Shown: positions 33,542 to 41,707 of the stretch, piece after piece
How the letters are laid out: every line of letters begins with the position of its first letter
Position numbering within the stretch: position 1 is the stretch's first letter
Origin: Dokdonia sp. Dokd-P16
Lineage (GTDB): Bacteria; Bacteroidota; Bacteroidia; Flavobacteriales; Flavobacteriaceae
Reading direction: 5' to 3'
DNA length: 64,000 nucleotides
NCBI RefSeq assembly: GCF_003095655.1
Contig: NZ_CP029151.1
Location: forward strand, 1,859,001 to 1,923,000
Made by a program: the position numbers and the translations under genes
The notes under the pieces: model-generated
What the model was told of the DNA's origin: nothing
What the model saw: only the letters and a program-made list of their open reading frames with translations
Databases searched by the model: none

Positions 33542-34027
33542 CTAGTTATTCTGTAGCGTTAGTGTTTCAACAAGTCGAACGCCTGTTGCTGTTTTTTCAA
33601 ATAGAAACGATGTACTTCCTCCTTGATAAAATGTAGGATACTTTGCGGTACGTTTACGCTTTCGCGAAAGCATTTCTATCACAAACATATCATTCTCGGT
33701 CTCTGAGACATAAAGCTGGTAGCGAGATCTTCTCTTTTCTCGCACTTTTTTGAAAGCTGGAATCTCAATAGGCTGATATAAATCACCATAAAAATTCTCA
33801 AAATCCTTGTCTGCAAAACGTGTGTCCATACCATCTAGCCAGAAGGCATAAGCTTGGTTTGTAAAACTCACTGTTTGCTTAGAAGCTGCAATTGTAGTGG
33901 CTCCCGTTTGTTTAAACTCTGGAGTCTTTTTAATTAATGCTACTGCTTTTTGATATATCTCTGTAGTTTCTTGCGCTTGTAGTCCTAAGCTCAAACACAA
34001 AATGGTGATGAATATTGATAGTCTCAT
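33542..34027 (-). CDS. secreted protein of unknown function
   Basis: A 161-residue protein with a clear signal peptide (MRLSIFITILCLSLGLQAQ); I start there, not at the longer frame that reads into the symporter gene. The mature part contains YAFWLDGMDTRF and REKRRSRYQLYVSETENDMFVIEMLSRKRKR. A TTTCGCGAAA copy (33660-33669) encodes LSRK in this last block. No family recognised. Start overlaps the symporter stop (TAATG). Confidence 0.75.
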   Translation of the reverse strand: MRLSIFITILCLSLGLQAQETTEIYQKAVALIKKTPEFKQTGATTIAASKQTVSFTNQAYAFWLDGMDTRFADKDFENFYGDLYQPIEIPAFKKVREKRRSRYQLYVSETENDMFVIEMLSRKRKRTAKYPTFYQGGSTSFLFEKTATGVRLVETLTLQNN

Positions 34028-35838
34028 TATAGTACTTTTCCTTTTATTTTTTTCCAAACATTGAGTAGTAATCCTCCAGATACAACGCAAATGCTCAATC
34101 CAATAAGTGCATTAGTTATTTGCCCATAAATAAAATAGCCTGTGGTAAATAACGTTCCATAAATTAATACACATCCTAGCAACATTGCGACGATACCCAT
34201 AGGGACATTCCACTTTTCTGTAGTTTTTATGATGTTTACTTGTTCTTGGTCTGCTTGGAGTATAATTTTCTTCCATCCTGGGCCTCCAGGTTGTGTTTTT
34301 TTATAGAACGCATAAAGTGTTTCTTTAGTTTCTGGTTGTGTGAGATAAGTGACAACAACCCAAATAAGCGTCGAGCTAAATACCACAAAAGGGAACTTGG
34401 CATATGCTGGTAACATCCCGTTAGCTCCAAAGAGTGTTTCACCAAATGGGGTAAATTCTATGAGAATAGAAATGATACCAGAGGCAAGCATGGCGCTTAT
34501 CTCTGTCCACGCGTTAATGCGCCACCAGAACCATCTCAAAATAAAAATGAGTCCTGTACCTGCGCCAAACATTAGTATGATATTGAAGAGTTGTAGTGCA
34601 TTTGTAAGTGCCAGGGCAATGAGTGCGCTTATCACCATTAGAATTACCGTGGTGATACGACCTACAGCAACGAGCTCTTTTTCTGTTGCATCTGGTTTAA
34701 TTTGTTGTGCATACACATCATTAACCACGTAAGATGCTCCCCAGTTGAGGTGCGTACTTATGGTACTCATATATGCGGCAGAGAGTGATGCGAGCACGAG
34801 ACCTAACAAACCGCTAGGTAGCATCGTGAGCATTGCAGAGTAAGCAAGATCTTGGCCTAGTTTATCTTCTGATATATTTGGGAAAGCCTCCTGTATACTT
34901 GCGAGGTCTGGGAAGATTATAAGAGAAGCAAGTGCAACTAGAATCCACGGCCATGGACGTAATGCGTAGTGCATGATATTATAGAAAAAGGTTGCTCCTA
35001 TGGCGTGGTTTTCATCCTTGGCGGCAAGCATACGTTGCGCCACATATCCACCACCGCCAGGCTCAGAACCTGGATACCAAGAACTCCACCATTGTACCGC
35101 TAGCGGAATAATGAGCAACGTGATAAGCATTTCTGTATTATTAAAATCTGGAAGGAGATTGATTTTATCTTTTACATTCTCATGAGAAATCAATGCTTCT
35201 AGACCGCCTATTTCTGGCATACCTACGATGTAATATGCAGCTCCAAAAGCTCCTGCCATTGCCACGAAGAATAATATAAAATCTGTGTAAACCACTCCTT
35301 TAAATCCGCCTATGGCACTAAAAACAACGGTGATTACTCCAGCTACAACTACTGTTGTAACAGGATCTAGCCCAAGCATGACTTCGCCTATTTTTATTGC
35401 GGCAAGTGTCACGCCAGCCATAGCAAGTACGTTAAATACAATACCAAGATAGATAGCTCTGAATCCTCTTAAAAAACGAGCAGGAGCACCACCGTAGCGA
35501 AGCTCGTAAAACTCAATATCTGTTTTTACCTCAGACTTACGCCATAACTTTGCATACACAAATACTGTAAGTAATCCAGTAACGAGGAATGCCCACCACA
35601 CCCAGTTACCTGATACACCGTTAGTACGCACAATATCTGTTACCAGATTAGGAGTATCTGTGGAAAAAGTAGTCGCCACCATAGAAAGCCCCAAAAGCCA
35701 CCACGGCATATTACGACCCGATAGAAAGTATTGTGTGGTATTTTTTCCTGCGCTTTTGCCTACGTAAAAACCTACGCCTAAAATGATTACAAAAAGAGCA
35801 ATGATAATGGCAATGTCTAAGCCAGATAAGTCAATCAT
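34027..35838 (-). CDS. sodium:solute symporter family protein
   Basis: A 603-residue secondary transporter of the SSS family with about 14 helices. It starts with LDIAIIIALFVIILGVGFYVG, then TTQYFLSGRNMPWWLLGLSMVATTFSTDTPN, the typical loop/helix 1-2 region with Na+-site serines and threonines. Also AYMSTISTHLNWGASYVVNDVY in helix 8-9. Substrate cannot be told from sequence. Coupled to a secreted protein and a glutaminase, it may import glutamine or a related amino compound with Na+, consistent with the Na+ gradient from Na+-NQR. Confidence 0.9.
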   Translation of the reverse strand: MIDLSGLDIAIIIALFVIILGVGFYVGKSAGKNTTQYFLSGRNMPWWLLGLSMVATTFSTDTPNLVTDIVRTNGVSGNWVWWAFLVTGLLTVFVYAKLWRKSEVKTDIEFYELRYGGAPARFLRGFRAIYLGIVFNVLAMAGVTLAAIKIGEVMLGLDPVTTVVVAGVITVVFSAIGGFKGVVYTDFILFFVAMAGAFGAAYYIVGMPEIGGLEALISHENVKDKINLLPDFNNTEMLITLLIIPLAVQWWSSWYPGSEPGGGGYVAQRMLAAKDENHAIGATFFYNIMHYALRPWPWILVALASLIIFPDLASIQEAFPNISEDKLGQDLAYSAMLTMLPSGLLGLVLASLSAAYMSTISTHLNWGASYVVNDVYAQQIKPDATEKELVAVGRITTVILMVISALIALALTNALQLFNIILMFGAGTGLIFILRWFWWRINAWTEISAMLASGIISILIEFTPFGETLFGANGMLPAYAKFPFVVFSSTLIWVVVTYLTQPETKETLYAFYKKTQPGGPGWKKIILQADQEQVNIIKTTEKWNVPMGIVAMLLGCVLIYGTLFTTGYFIYGQITNALIGLSICVVSGGLLLNVWKKIKGKVL

Positions 35839-35983
35839 AAAGAATCAGGTGTTTTGTCTTAAATTGAAGTGAGATTACTAGGCGAAAGATAAGCATTCAT
35901 CACAATAGTTTTTTTGAATGGGTGCAATCAATGTCACATCACAATGTCATTTTATCAAGATGGTAATGTCGTAGGAGTTGTTT

Positions 35984-36003
35984 TGCTTTTGCGAAAGCGT
36001 AAA
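35984..36003. repeat. degenerate TTTCGCGAAA palindrome
   Basis: GCTTTTGCGAAAGCGTAA: one core mismatch (T for C) with a full right arm, upstream of the DUF1801 gene. Confidence 0.6.
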
Positions 36004-36034
36004 AAGTTATAGATTACAGAGATAAAACAAAACA

Positions 36035-36378
36035 ATGAACCCGGCCGAAGAATACATCCTCGCTAAGCCAGAGCCTTGGCGTTCTATGCTTATGGAGTTG
36101 CAAGCAGTGATTAAGCGTACCGTTCCTGAAGTAGAGGAGGGTTATAAATGGCATTTACCATTTTATAGCTTAAAGGGTAAAATGTTCTGCTTTTTAAATT
36201 TCAGAAAAACATTTGTAGATGTCGTTTTTCCTAAGGGGATACTTGTACAGGGATTGATGATGTTTTAATAGCTGGAGAAGGCCGCAAGCAATTGCGCTCG
36301 CTTAGATATCATTCACAAGAGGAGATTGATGCGCGTAAGCTAGAGGAAGTACTTAAAGCAATGGCTAGATTAACGTAA
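36035..36378 (+). pseudogene. DUF1801 protein with a single frameshift
   Basis: The frame from ATG 36035 reads as DUF1801 (YdhG-like): PAEEYILAKPEPWRSMLMEL, EVEEGYKWHLPFYSLKGKMF, FVDVVFPKGILVQGL, then stops early at 36268. One base short, the other frame continues the family exactly: DDVLIAGEGRKQLRSLRYH, then EEIDARKLEEVLKAMARLT, stop at 36378. A one-base deletion near 36255 therefore splits a normal gene of about 113 codons. It may be a real pseudogene or a sequencing error; both halves look otherwise undamaged. Confidence 0.8.
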
Positions 36379-36395
36379 CCTATGTTAGTACCTTA

Positions 36396-37025
36396 TTAGG
36401 GTCTAAATAGCCCATTTTTAAGGGCATAAATCACTAAGCCTGTCCTGTTTTTTAAGTTGAGTTTTGAGAATACGCTATCACGATAGCCTTGCACAGTTTT
36501 TGGACTCAAAAACATAACATCTGCAATCTCATTATAAGTCATCTCTGTACAGGCATGTTTTATAAATTCAACCTCTCGATCTCGCAATGCATCTTTGTTG
36601 TTGCCATTTAGGCTTTTTACAAGTAGTTGGCTCACCGTATTGGTGTGATAATAACCATTTAATGCAAGTTCGTTCAGAGCATTTTCAAGTGTCTTTTTTT
36701 CTGTATCCTTAAGTAAATACCCTTTTGCACCTGCGCGTATCATTTGTAAGATAGTGTGGTCATCCTCTTCTACAGAGAGTGCTAGTATGAGAATCGTAGG
36801 GTAGAGCTCTTTTACTTGTGCGGTAGCTTCTATACCATCCATAATAGGCATGTTTACATCCATCAAGATGATGTCTGGGCGCTTATTTTCAAAACGAAGA
36901 TTATCTAGAAGTTCTTGACCATTTTTACAAGTGTAGAGTACTTCAAAATTATCAAAAGAATTTACAAGTCCGCTTATAGCTTGGCTTAATAAGGTATGAT
37001 CATCTACAATAACGATAGTTTTCAT
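36396..37025 (-). CDS. LuxR/NarL-type response regulator
   Basis: A 209-residue response regulator. Receiver domain: TIVIVDDHTLL (acidic pair), phospho-acceptor Asp in DIILMDVNMPIMDG, ILALSVEEDD and the lysine in GYLLKDTEKK. LuxR-type HTH at the C-terminus: LRDREVEFIKHACTEMTYNEIADVMFLSPKTVQGYRDSVFSKLNLKNR (two blocks). Overlaps the kinase stop-start by 4 nt, so the two form a cognate pair. Likely targets include the adjacent seven-helix/lipoprotein genes. Confidence 0.93.
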   Translation of the reverse strand: MKTIVIVDDHTLLSQAISGLVNSFDNFEVLYTCKNGQELLDNLRFENKRPDIILMDVNMPIMDGIEATAQVKELYPTILILALSVEEDDHTILQMIRAGAKGYLLKDTEKKTLENALNELALNGYYHTNTVSQLLVKSLNGNNKDALRDREVEFIKHACTEMTYNEIADVMFLSPKTVQGYRDSVFSKLNLKNRTGLVIYALKNGLFRP

Positions 37026-37807
37026 GGTTGTTTTGGTTTGTATGTAAGTGATAGTGTTGTGCCCTCGCCTACGTTTGATTTGTAGTCTACAAGAGCTCCT
37101 ATTAGATTTGCTCTTGTCTCGATGTTAGTAAGCCCGATGCCGTTTTTTGCTCTTGCTTCTTTATAATTAAAGCCTACGCCATTATCTTTTATAGTAACAT
37201 TAAGTGTGTCCATTTTATAGTTTAGGTACACATCAATGTTGGTTGCTTTGGAGTGTTTTATTGTGTTTGTAAAAAACTCTTGTAAGATTCTAAAGATGAT
37301 GGTCTCTATCTTTTTATCTATAGTAATAGGGCTTCCTGTAATTTTGAGAGATGGTTTTAGATACGCCATTCTGTTAAAGCGTTCTAGCTCTAGGTTTAAA
37401 GCTTCCGGTAGCGACATATTTTTGAGAGCCTCTGGATTTATGAGCTTAGAGAGCGCTCTTATTTCTGTAAGTCCTTTGCCTATAGTAGCTGCTGCCTCGT
37501 CAAGATCTTGCTGGCTGCCACCACAATTTTGGGTTTGGATTTTGGCAAGGGTAAGTAATTGGCCTATGTTATCATGGAGCTCCCAACTTATATTGCGTAG
37601 CGTTTCTTCTCGTATTTCTATCTGCGTCTCTGCGATTTCTTTTTCAAACTTTTTCTTTGTGTGCTCTTGTTCTAAGAGTAAGGTGTTCTTACGTTTCATA
37701 AATACAGAGAAGAGCACCACTACAACAACGAGGAGCAATAGTAATATGGTAATAGCCACAAGGACTATAAACAGAGTGCCATTATCTTGATTTTGGATAA
37801 GAAGCAT
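37022..37807 (-). CDS. sensor histidine kinase (HisKA_3)
   Basis: A 261-residue NarX/DegS-type kinase with one N-terminal helix (LFIVLVAITILLLLLVVVVVLFS), a coiled coil, and the HisKA_3 phospho-site ISWELHDNIGQLLTLAKIQ. The ATPase domain has IFRILQEFFTNTIKHSKA (N box), VTIKDNGVGFN (G1) and GIGLTNIETRANLIGA (G2). It has almost no extracellular sensor domain (about 8 residues), so it probably reads its signal through a partner; the neighbouring seven-helix proteins are candidates. Confidence 0.92.
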   Translation of the reverse strand: MLLIQNQDNGTLFIVLVAITILLLLLVVVVVLFSVFMKRKNTLLLEQEHTKKKFEKEIAETQIEIREETLRNISWELHDNIGQLLTLAKIQTQNCGGSQQDLDEAAATIGKGLTEIRALSKLINPEALKNMSLPEALNLELERFNRMAYLKPSLKITGSPITIDKKIETIIFRILQEFFTNTIKHSKATNIDVYLNYKMDTLNVTIKDNGVGFNYKEARAKNGIGLTNIETRANLIGALVDYKSNVGEGTTLSLTYKPKQP

Positions 37808-37864
37808 AGATTGGATTGGAGTAATTATAGTGAATGTTGAAGGTACTTATTTTGATATTGATTA

Positions 37865-37883
37865 CCCATAGGGCATTTACCCC
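37865..37883. promoter_or_regulatory. shared motif upstream of the kinase gene
   Basis: The minus strand reads GGGGTAAATGCCCTATGGG, 58 nt upstream of the kinase start. It matches the motif at 40974-40995 (GGGGTAAATG, CCC, TATGGG), which carries three extra bases. Candidate binding site for the response regulator. Confidence 0.5.
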
Positions 37884-37910
37884 AAAGTCAATGTGTAATG
37901 GTTTTAGAAA

Positions 37911-37930
37911 TACGCTTTCGCGAAAGCGTA
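37911..37930. repeat. TTTCGCGAAA palindrome
   Basis: Perfect 20-bp TACGCTTTCGCGAAAGCGTA, 11 bp past the stop of the 37941 gene (minus strand) in the gap before the kinase. Confidence 0.9.
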
Positions 37931-37940
37931 CTATAAACAA

Positions 37941-38594
37941 CTACATTTCGTAAGCACTTACTTTCTTAGGGTCTGTCCATATAAACCCAAACACTAAAAT
38001 GATATTAGTTACTACAAGAGAAAATGTCTGGATTGCTCGTAAGGTGTTTAATAATTCTTTTGAATACTGAAAATCCATCTGGCCTACCATAAATGGAGCT
38101 AATGGTATAAAGGTGATACCAAATAATAAGTATCCAGCAAAAATAAAAAGTTCGAGTTGGTTTTTAAGTCTAAGCGGAGCATCGCTCTTAAGACGGTCTA
38201 TGGCATAATACATAAGTAAAACGACCAATAAGATCATGGCAATATTATAGATAATACTCATGTAGTGTGTGACCACATGCACTGTAAAGGCTCTAATAAT
38301 AATCGCTATAATCATCACTGTAGATAACCACTTTACGATACGTTTTCTAGTCGTGTTTTCTATATGATCATATACCATTTTATAAAACAAAATGTAAAAC
38401 AAGAATGCATAAAGATTATATGCCCAGTGATTATTGTGGTAATAGTGTGAGTATATTTTAGCCATACTTTCTGTAATGACCGCCACCCAAAGAATATACA
38501 GTATGGTTTTTATAGGGAGGTGTTTATACTTAGAAAAGTAGATAGTTGCCACAAGTGCCACTATAATTTCTGAGATATACATTAGAGTACTCAA
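37941..38594 (-). CDS. seven-helix membrane protein, paralogue 1
   Basis: A 217-residue protein with seven predicted helices and almost no soluble part. It is the most divergent of four paralogues. Shared features: KYKHLPIK after helix 1, W-x5-E in helix 2 (WVAVITE), NLY at the start of helix 3 (AYNLY), a G-x-L-L-F block in helix 6 and FGF in helix 7 (ILVFGFIW). No Schiff-base lysine in helix 7, so not a rhodopsin. It lies next to the kinase gene. Function unknown; receptor or transport roles are open. Confidence 0.75.
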   Translation of the reverse strand: MSTLMYISEIIVALVATIYFSKYKHLPIKTILYILWVAVITESMAKIYSHYYHNNHWAYNLYAFLFYILFYKMVYDHIENTTRKRIVKWLSTVMIIAIIIRAFTVHVVTHYMSIIYNIAMILLVVLLMYYAIDRLKSDAPLRLKNQLELFIFAGYLLFGITFIPLAPFMVGQMDFQYSKELLNTLRAIQTFSLVVTNIILVFGFIWTDPKKVSAYEM

Positions 38595-38677
38595 GTAGGG
38601 GTTTCTTTAAGTTAGTGTCGAAAGGTAATAAATTATAAGGACGGAATTTGTAAGATTTTTACTCGTGGTGCGCTGTG

Positions 38678-38698
38678 TTACGCTTTCGCGAAAGCGTA
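38678..38698. repeat. TTTCGCGAAA palindrome
   Basis: Core 38684-38693, left arm TTACGC, right arm GCGTAC, in the gap between the 37941 gene and the 43-residue gene. Confidence 0.9.
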
Positions 38699-38740
38699 CT
38701 CAACACTAAAATTTCATATCAAAATAAGAAAAAACTGTAT

Positions 38741-38872
38741 TTACGGCAATCTTGGCTTATTGTCAAAACGATAATACAGCGCAATGGCACAAAACAAAGT
38801 CGCTACTAAAAACAGTAGAAACAAAATGGTCACGCAGACCAGCCATATGACAAGAACTTCCTCCTTAATCAT
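38741..38872 (-). CDS. 43-residue single-helix membrane protein
   Basis: A small gene easily missed: ATG at 38872, stop at 38741. The product starts MIKEEVLVIWLVCVTILF, has one long hydrophobic helix with two cysteines (about residues 6-33), then YYRFDNKPRLP. The ATG overlaps the stop of the seven-helix gene at 38869 (ATGA), the classic sign of coupled translation. A negative start and a positive end suggest the C-terminus faces the cytoplasm. It may be an accessory subunit of the adjacent seven-helix protein. No family known to me. Confidence 0.6.
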   Translation of the reverse strand: MIKEEVLVIWLVCVTILFLLFLVATLFCAIALYYRFDNKPRLP

Positions 38873-39525
38873 AAGGTGCGCCTTATTGAAGTTGCTGAAT
38901 GTACTCCTCTATAAAAACCAAATGCAATCGTGCCATAACACGCAATTACTGCAATGAATTGAATAAGAAAAATCGCCTCATATAGAAAAACACTATCCGT
39001 AACAAGGAAGTATCGCGAAAACATTATAACGGGATATGAGATATGGAATATCAAAAAACCAATACTCACCCACAAAAAGATATCTCTGCTATATGCTCCA
39101 ATTTTATTACTTCTTAATTGCTCTACTAAGTAAAGCGTAAGTGCTATAATGATTAATATGGTAGATAACGTAAATGAGTATACAGGCCAGTCTTTAAAAG
39201 GGTCTTGAGTAATCGCAGTAATGGTAAATGCAATAGCGCTTATTACGATTAATACATTTGCTATAGCGATGCGTATATGATGTGATAAATGCAATCTTGT
39301 TATTATCAATAAACCCAGGCAGACAATAACCTCATAAAAATTATAAAGTATCTCAAATCTATAGGGTGCCAGTAGTATGTGACAAGCAAACTCATTAATA
39401 GCGATATACCATAAAAGCGGTAGTATCCATTTTAATGGTGTTGCCTTGTATTTTTTATAATATACAGTGGCAGAGATTGCGGCAGCAAACTCAAATAATA
39501 GCACTATGTATATTAGGTAGTCCAC
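38869..39525 (-). CDS. seven-helix membrane protein, paralogue 2
   Basis: A 218-residue protein with seven helices. It shows VYYKKYKATPLKWILPLLWYIAINEF (helix 2, W-x5-E), ILYNFYEVIV (N-F-Y), DIFLWVSIGFLIFHISYPVIMFSR (helix 6) and IAFGFYRG (helix 7). It resembles paralogue 3 most closely and lies 35 nt downstream of it. The 43-residue gene is coupled to its end. Function unknown; see the cluster finding. Confidence 0.78.
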   Translation of the reverse strand: MDYLIYIVLLFEFAAAISATVYYKKYKATPLKWILPLLWYIAINEFACHILLAPYRFEILYNFYEVIVCLGLLIITRLHLSHHIRIAIANVLIVISAIAFTITAITQDPFKDWPVYSFTLSTILIIIALTLYLVEQLRSNKIGAYSRDIFLWVSIGFLIFHISYPVIMFSRYFLVTDSVFLYEAIFLIQFIAVIACYGTIAFGFYRGVHSATSIRRTL

Positions 39526-39560
39526 AGGGTGTACAGTATGTTGTTTTAATTGTTAAAGTT

Positions 39561-40208
39561 TTATTTGTCCATTTCTATTTTATTTCCATAATAGAAGCCA
39601 AAGGCAATCGTGAGGTATGATAAAATGGCCACTGTAAATTGAATATAATTTAACGACCTGTGGATTTTATCTCCGTCACTTACAAACTCTCTTGCGAGTA
39701 AGATTACAGGGAATGAAATAAAAAATATTAGAAAACCGAGAGCAATCCATAGAAATAAATTTTTACTCATATTTAATACTTTGTCAGATTTTAATAACTC
39801 TATGAAATAGATTAATAATGAAATTAATACAGCAATTGTAAATATGGTGAAAGTAGTTTTCGAGAATTCTTTAAGCGGATTTGAAAAATAGATACTTATC
39901 AAAAAAGTGAGAAAACAAAAAGCAGAAAGTGCGAATACAATTTTCTTTCTCAATGAATCTGAAATTTGTGTGCTAATCAGATATACAAAACTTGCAGGTA
40001 CTATAATGCGATATAAATTGTAAAGTAGGTATCCAGTTTCTGTTCTTGCAAATAAGTACTGACCTAATACCTCATTAATAGGTATGTACCACATTATAAT
40101 TAGTAGCAATTTGAGTTTTGTGTTTTGATACTTGTAGAAGTATATAGAAGCAAACATTGCCGCAATAAACTCAGATGCAATACCTGCTATTTTGAATTTT
40201 TCATACAT
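39561..40208 (-). CDS. seven-helix membrane protein, paralogue 3
   Basis: A 215-residue protein with the same plan: IYFYKYQNTKLKLLLIIMWYIPINEV (W-x5-E), LLYNLYRIIV (N-L-Y), LFLWIALGFLIFFISFPVILLAR and IAFGFYYG. It follows the lipoprotein gene at 40225 by 16 nt, so lipoprotein, paralogue 3, paralogue 2 and the 43-residue gene read as one unit. This spacing parallels the other module (41708 then 41042). Confidence 0.78.
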   Translation of the reverse strand: MYEKFKIAGIASEFIAAMFASIYFYKYQNTKLKLLLIIMWYIPINEVLGQYLFARTETGYLLYNLYRIIVPASFVYLISTQISDSLRKKIVFALSAFCFLTFLISIYFSNPLKEFSKTTFTIFTIAVLISLLIYFIELLKSDKVLNMSKNLFLWIALGFLIFFISFPVILLAREFVSDGDKIHRSLNYIQFTVAILSYLTIAFGFYYGNKIEMDK

Positions 40209-40224
40209 TTAAAACGACTTAGTT

Positions 40225-40881
40225 TTATTGAAAATCATCTGGATCATTTTTTGGTGGTGGATTCCAAGGGAAACTATTTCCTGCTAAACTCTGTACGCCA
40301 TTCTGTATAGGCATTGTTAAGTCTGCTCTATTAGATTTCTCAGATGGAATTTTGATAAGTTTTCCTACAGGTACAGCTGTACTTTTATTACCATCTGTTT
40401 TAATTGCAAAAGCGACATCATCTCTTATGTCTCCTTTCTGTCCTGCCTCCATTATTGGGTTTAAAAAAACGGTCGCTCTATTGTCATTTTTACCTTTTTC
40501 ATATTGAGAAAAATAAATACGTAGGCCCGAGATATCTGTTTTTGTGGATTTAGCTTGCTGCTCAATAAAAGCCAGATATGCCTTAAGATCTTTATAGTCC
40601 ATAGATAATGCGCGCGTTGCCTGTACATAGCGATCATCTTCTGGTTTAATAGAGTCACCATCTTTATCAATGTTTACTGATTTTTCTATAAGTGGTACTC
40701 TTTGATTCCCAAACCTGTGGTACATATCTTCAGCTTCTTGCAAGGAAATTATGGTGCCAGGAGCAGCCAAAGGTTCTTCATCGTGATCATCGGTATGAGG
40801 CGTGCCCTTGGTGTCACCACCGCAGCTTATTGTTAAGAATCCACCCAATAAAAGGATGGATAGAAATTTACATGTTTTCAT
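40225..40881 (-). CDS. lipoprotein partner of the seven-helix proteins, copy A
   Basis: A 218-residue lipoprotein: signal FLSILLLGGFLTISC (Cys20), an acidic linker with HTDDHDEEP, then the family domain. Conserved with 41708-42229: ISLQEAEDMYHRFGNQRVPLIE, VQATRALSMDYKDLKAYLAF, ISGLRIYFSQYE, RATVFLNP, and the C-terminal IQNGVQSLAG with a Pro-rich DPDDFQ tail. I recognise the GxRIYF...TVFLNP pattern as frequent in Bacteroidota hypothetical proteins, without an assigned function. The shared motif at 40974-40995 lies 93 nt upstream. Confidence 0.75.
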   Translation of the reverse strand: MKTCKFLSILLLGGFLTISCGGDTKGTPHTDDHDEEPLAAPGTIISLQEAEDMYHRFGNQRVPLIEKSVNIDKDGDSIKPEDDRYVQATRALSMDYKDLKAYLAFIEQQAKSTKTDISGLRIYFSQYEKGKNDNRATVFLNPIMEAGQKGDIRDDVAFAIKTDGNKSTAVPVGKLIKIPSEKSNRADLTMPIQNGVQSLAGNSFPWNPPPKNDPDDFQ

Positions 40882-40973
40882 TTGTAGTAGGGTTTTTGGT
40901 TAGTATTAATGTAAATAAAACGTTAACCAAGCTAGGGAAATACAAGTATACTATGCCTACTACTCATGAGGTA

Positions 40974-40995
40974 GGGGTAAATGTCCCTTTATGGG
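40974..40995. promoter_or_regulatory. shared motif upstream of the lipoprotein operon
   Basis: GGGGTAAATG, TCCCTT, TATGGG in the gap between the two modules; counterpart of 37865-37883 in the opposite orientation. A second imperfect palindrome (CCTAC...CTCATGAG...GTAGG) abuts it at 40956-40975. Confidence 0.5.
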
Positions 40996-41041
40996 AAGTG
41001 AGCTAGGGCAAGTGTTGTTAGAGCTTGACCAAGAAACTAAT

Positions 41042-41689
41042 CTACTTCTCTTCTAAGTCAGCTGCCTTTTTAGAATAGATAAAGCCAAAGGAGAAGATGG
41101 TGTACATTAAAAAAACTATGAACCCCATTATGTATGAAAGTTTAATACTCATCTCAATATTATTTATATACATATTTCTTGCTAATAATATTACGGGCGT
41201 TGATATTAAAAACAAGGTAAAACCTAATAAAAAATATGTAAACAATTCCCGAAAGGGGTTGTGTAAGCTATTTGTCTTAAAGAGTCCTATTATATAAAGA
41301 AATAAACTTATTAGAGCTATTAGATAGCCCGTAGTTTTAGAGACAAAAAGAACTTCCTTGAAGCCTTTAAATATTAGTTCTGCAAGAAAAATTAATAGCG
41401 CTATACTAGAAAGTATGAGAGTTGTATTCTTGAATTTTTTAATCTTAATGTATTTGTAACTCATCCATAACACAAAAAATGTAGTGATGAATCCATAGAG
41501 GTTAGTGAGTTGAAATCTTATAATACCTTCTCTAAGTAAGAAATATGCTGCAGCTTCGTGCAATACTACATACCATAAGTACACACAAAAATATTTGAGA
41601 GGTGTTGATTTATATTTCCAAAGAGTAAATAATGAACACAATGCCGCTACTAGCTCTATTGTATGAATCAATATGCGTATCGTGTTCAT
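41042..41689 (-). CDS. seven-helix membrane protein, paralogue 4
   Basis: A 215-residue protein: LWKYKSTPLKYFCVYLWYVVLHEA (W-x5-E), LTNLYGFIT (N-L-Y), FTYFLLGFTLFLISTPVILLAR, FSFGFIYS, ending in a charged tail KKAADLEEK. It follows the soluble partner at 41708 by 18 nt, so each seven-helix/partner pair is a two-gene module. Local base composition is more AT-rich than in the conserved genes nearby. Confidence 0.78.
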   Translation of the reverse strand: MNTIRILIHTIELVAALCSLFTLWKYKSTPLKYFCVYLWYVVLHEAAAYFLLREGIIRFQLTNLYGFITTFFVLWMSYKYIKIKKFKNTTLILSSIALLIFLAELIFKGFKEVLFVSKTTGYLIALISLFLYIIGLFKTNSLHNPFRELFTYFLLGFTLFLISTPVILLARNMYINNIEMSIKLSYIMGFIVFLMYTIFSFGFIYSKKAADLEEK

Positions 41690-41707
41690 TATTTTAATAC
41701 ATTTTTA

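Noticed and set aside
37941-41689. Seven-helix proteins as microbial rhodopsins (proteorhodopsins are common in marine Flavobacteriia)
   Set aside because: No retinal-binding lysine in helix 7 and none of the rhodopsin helix 3 motifs; the conserved residues are different.
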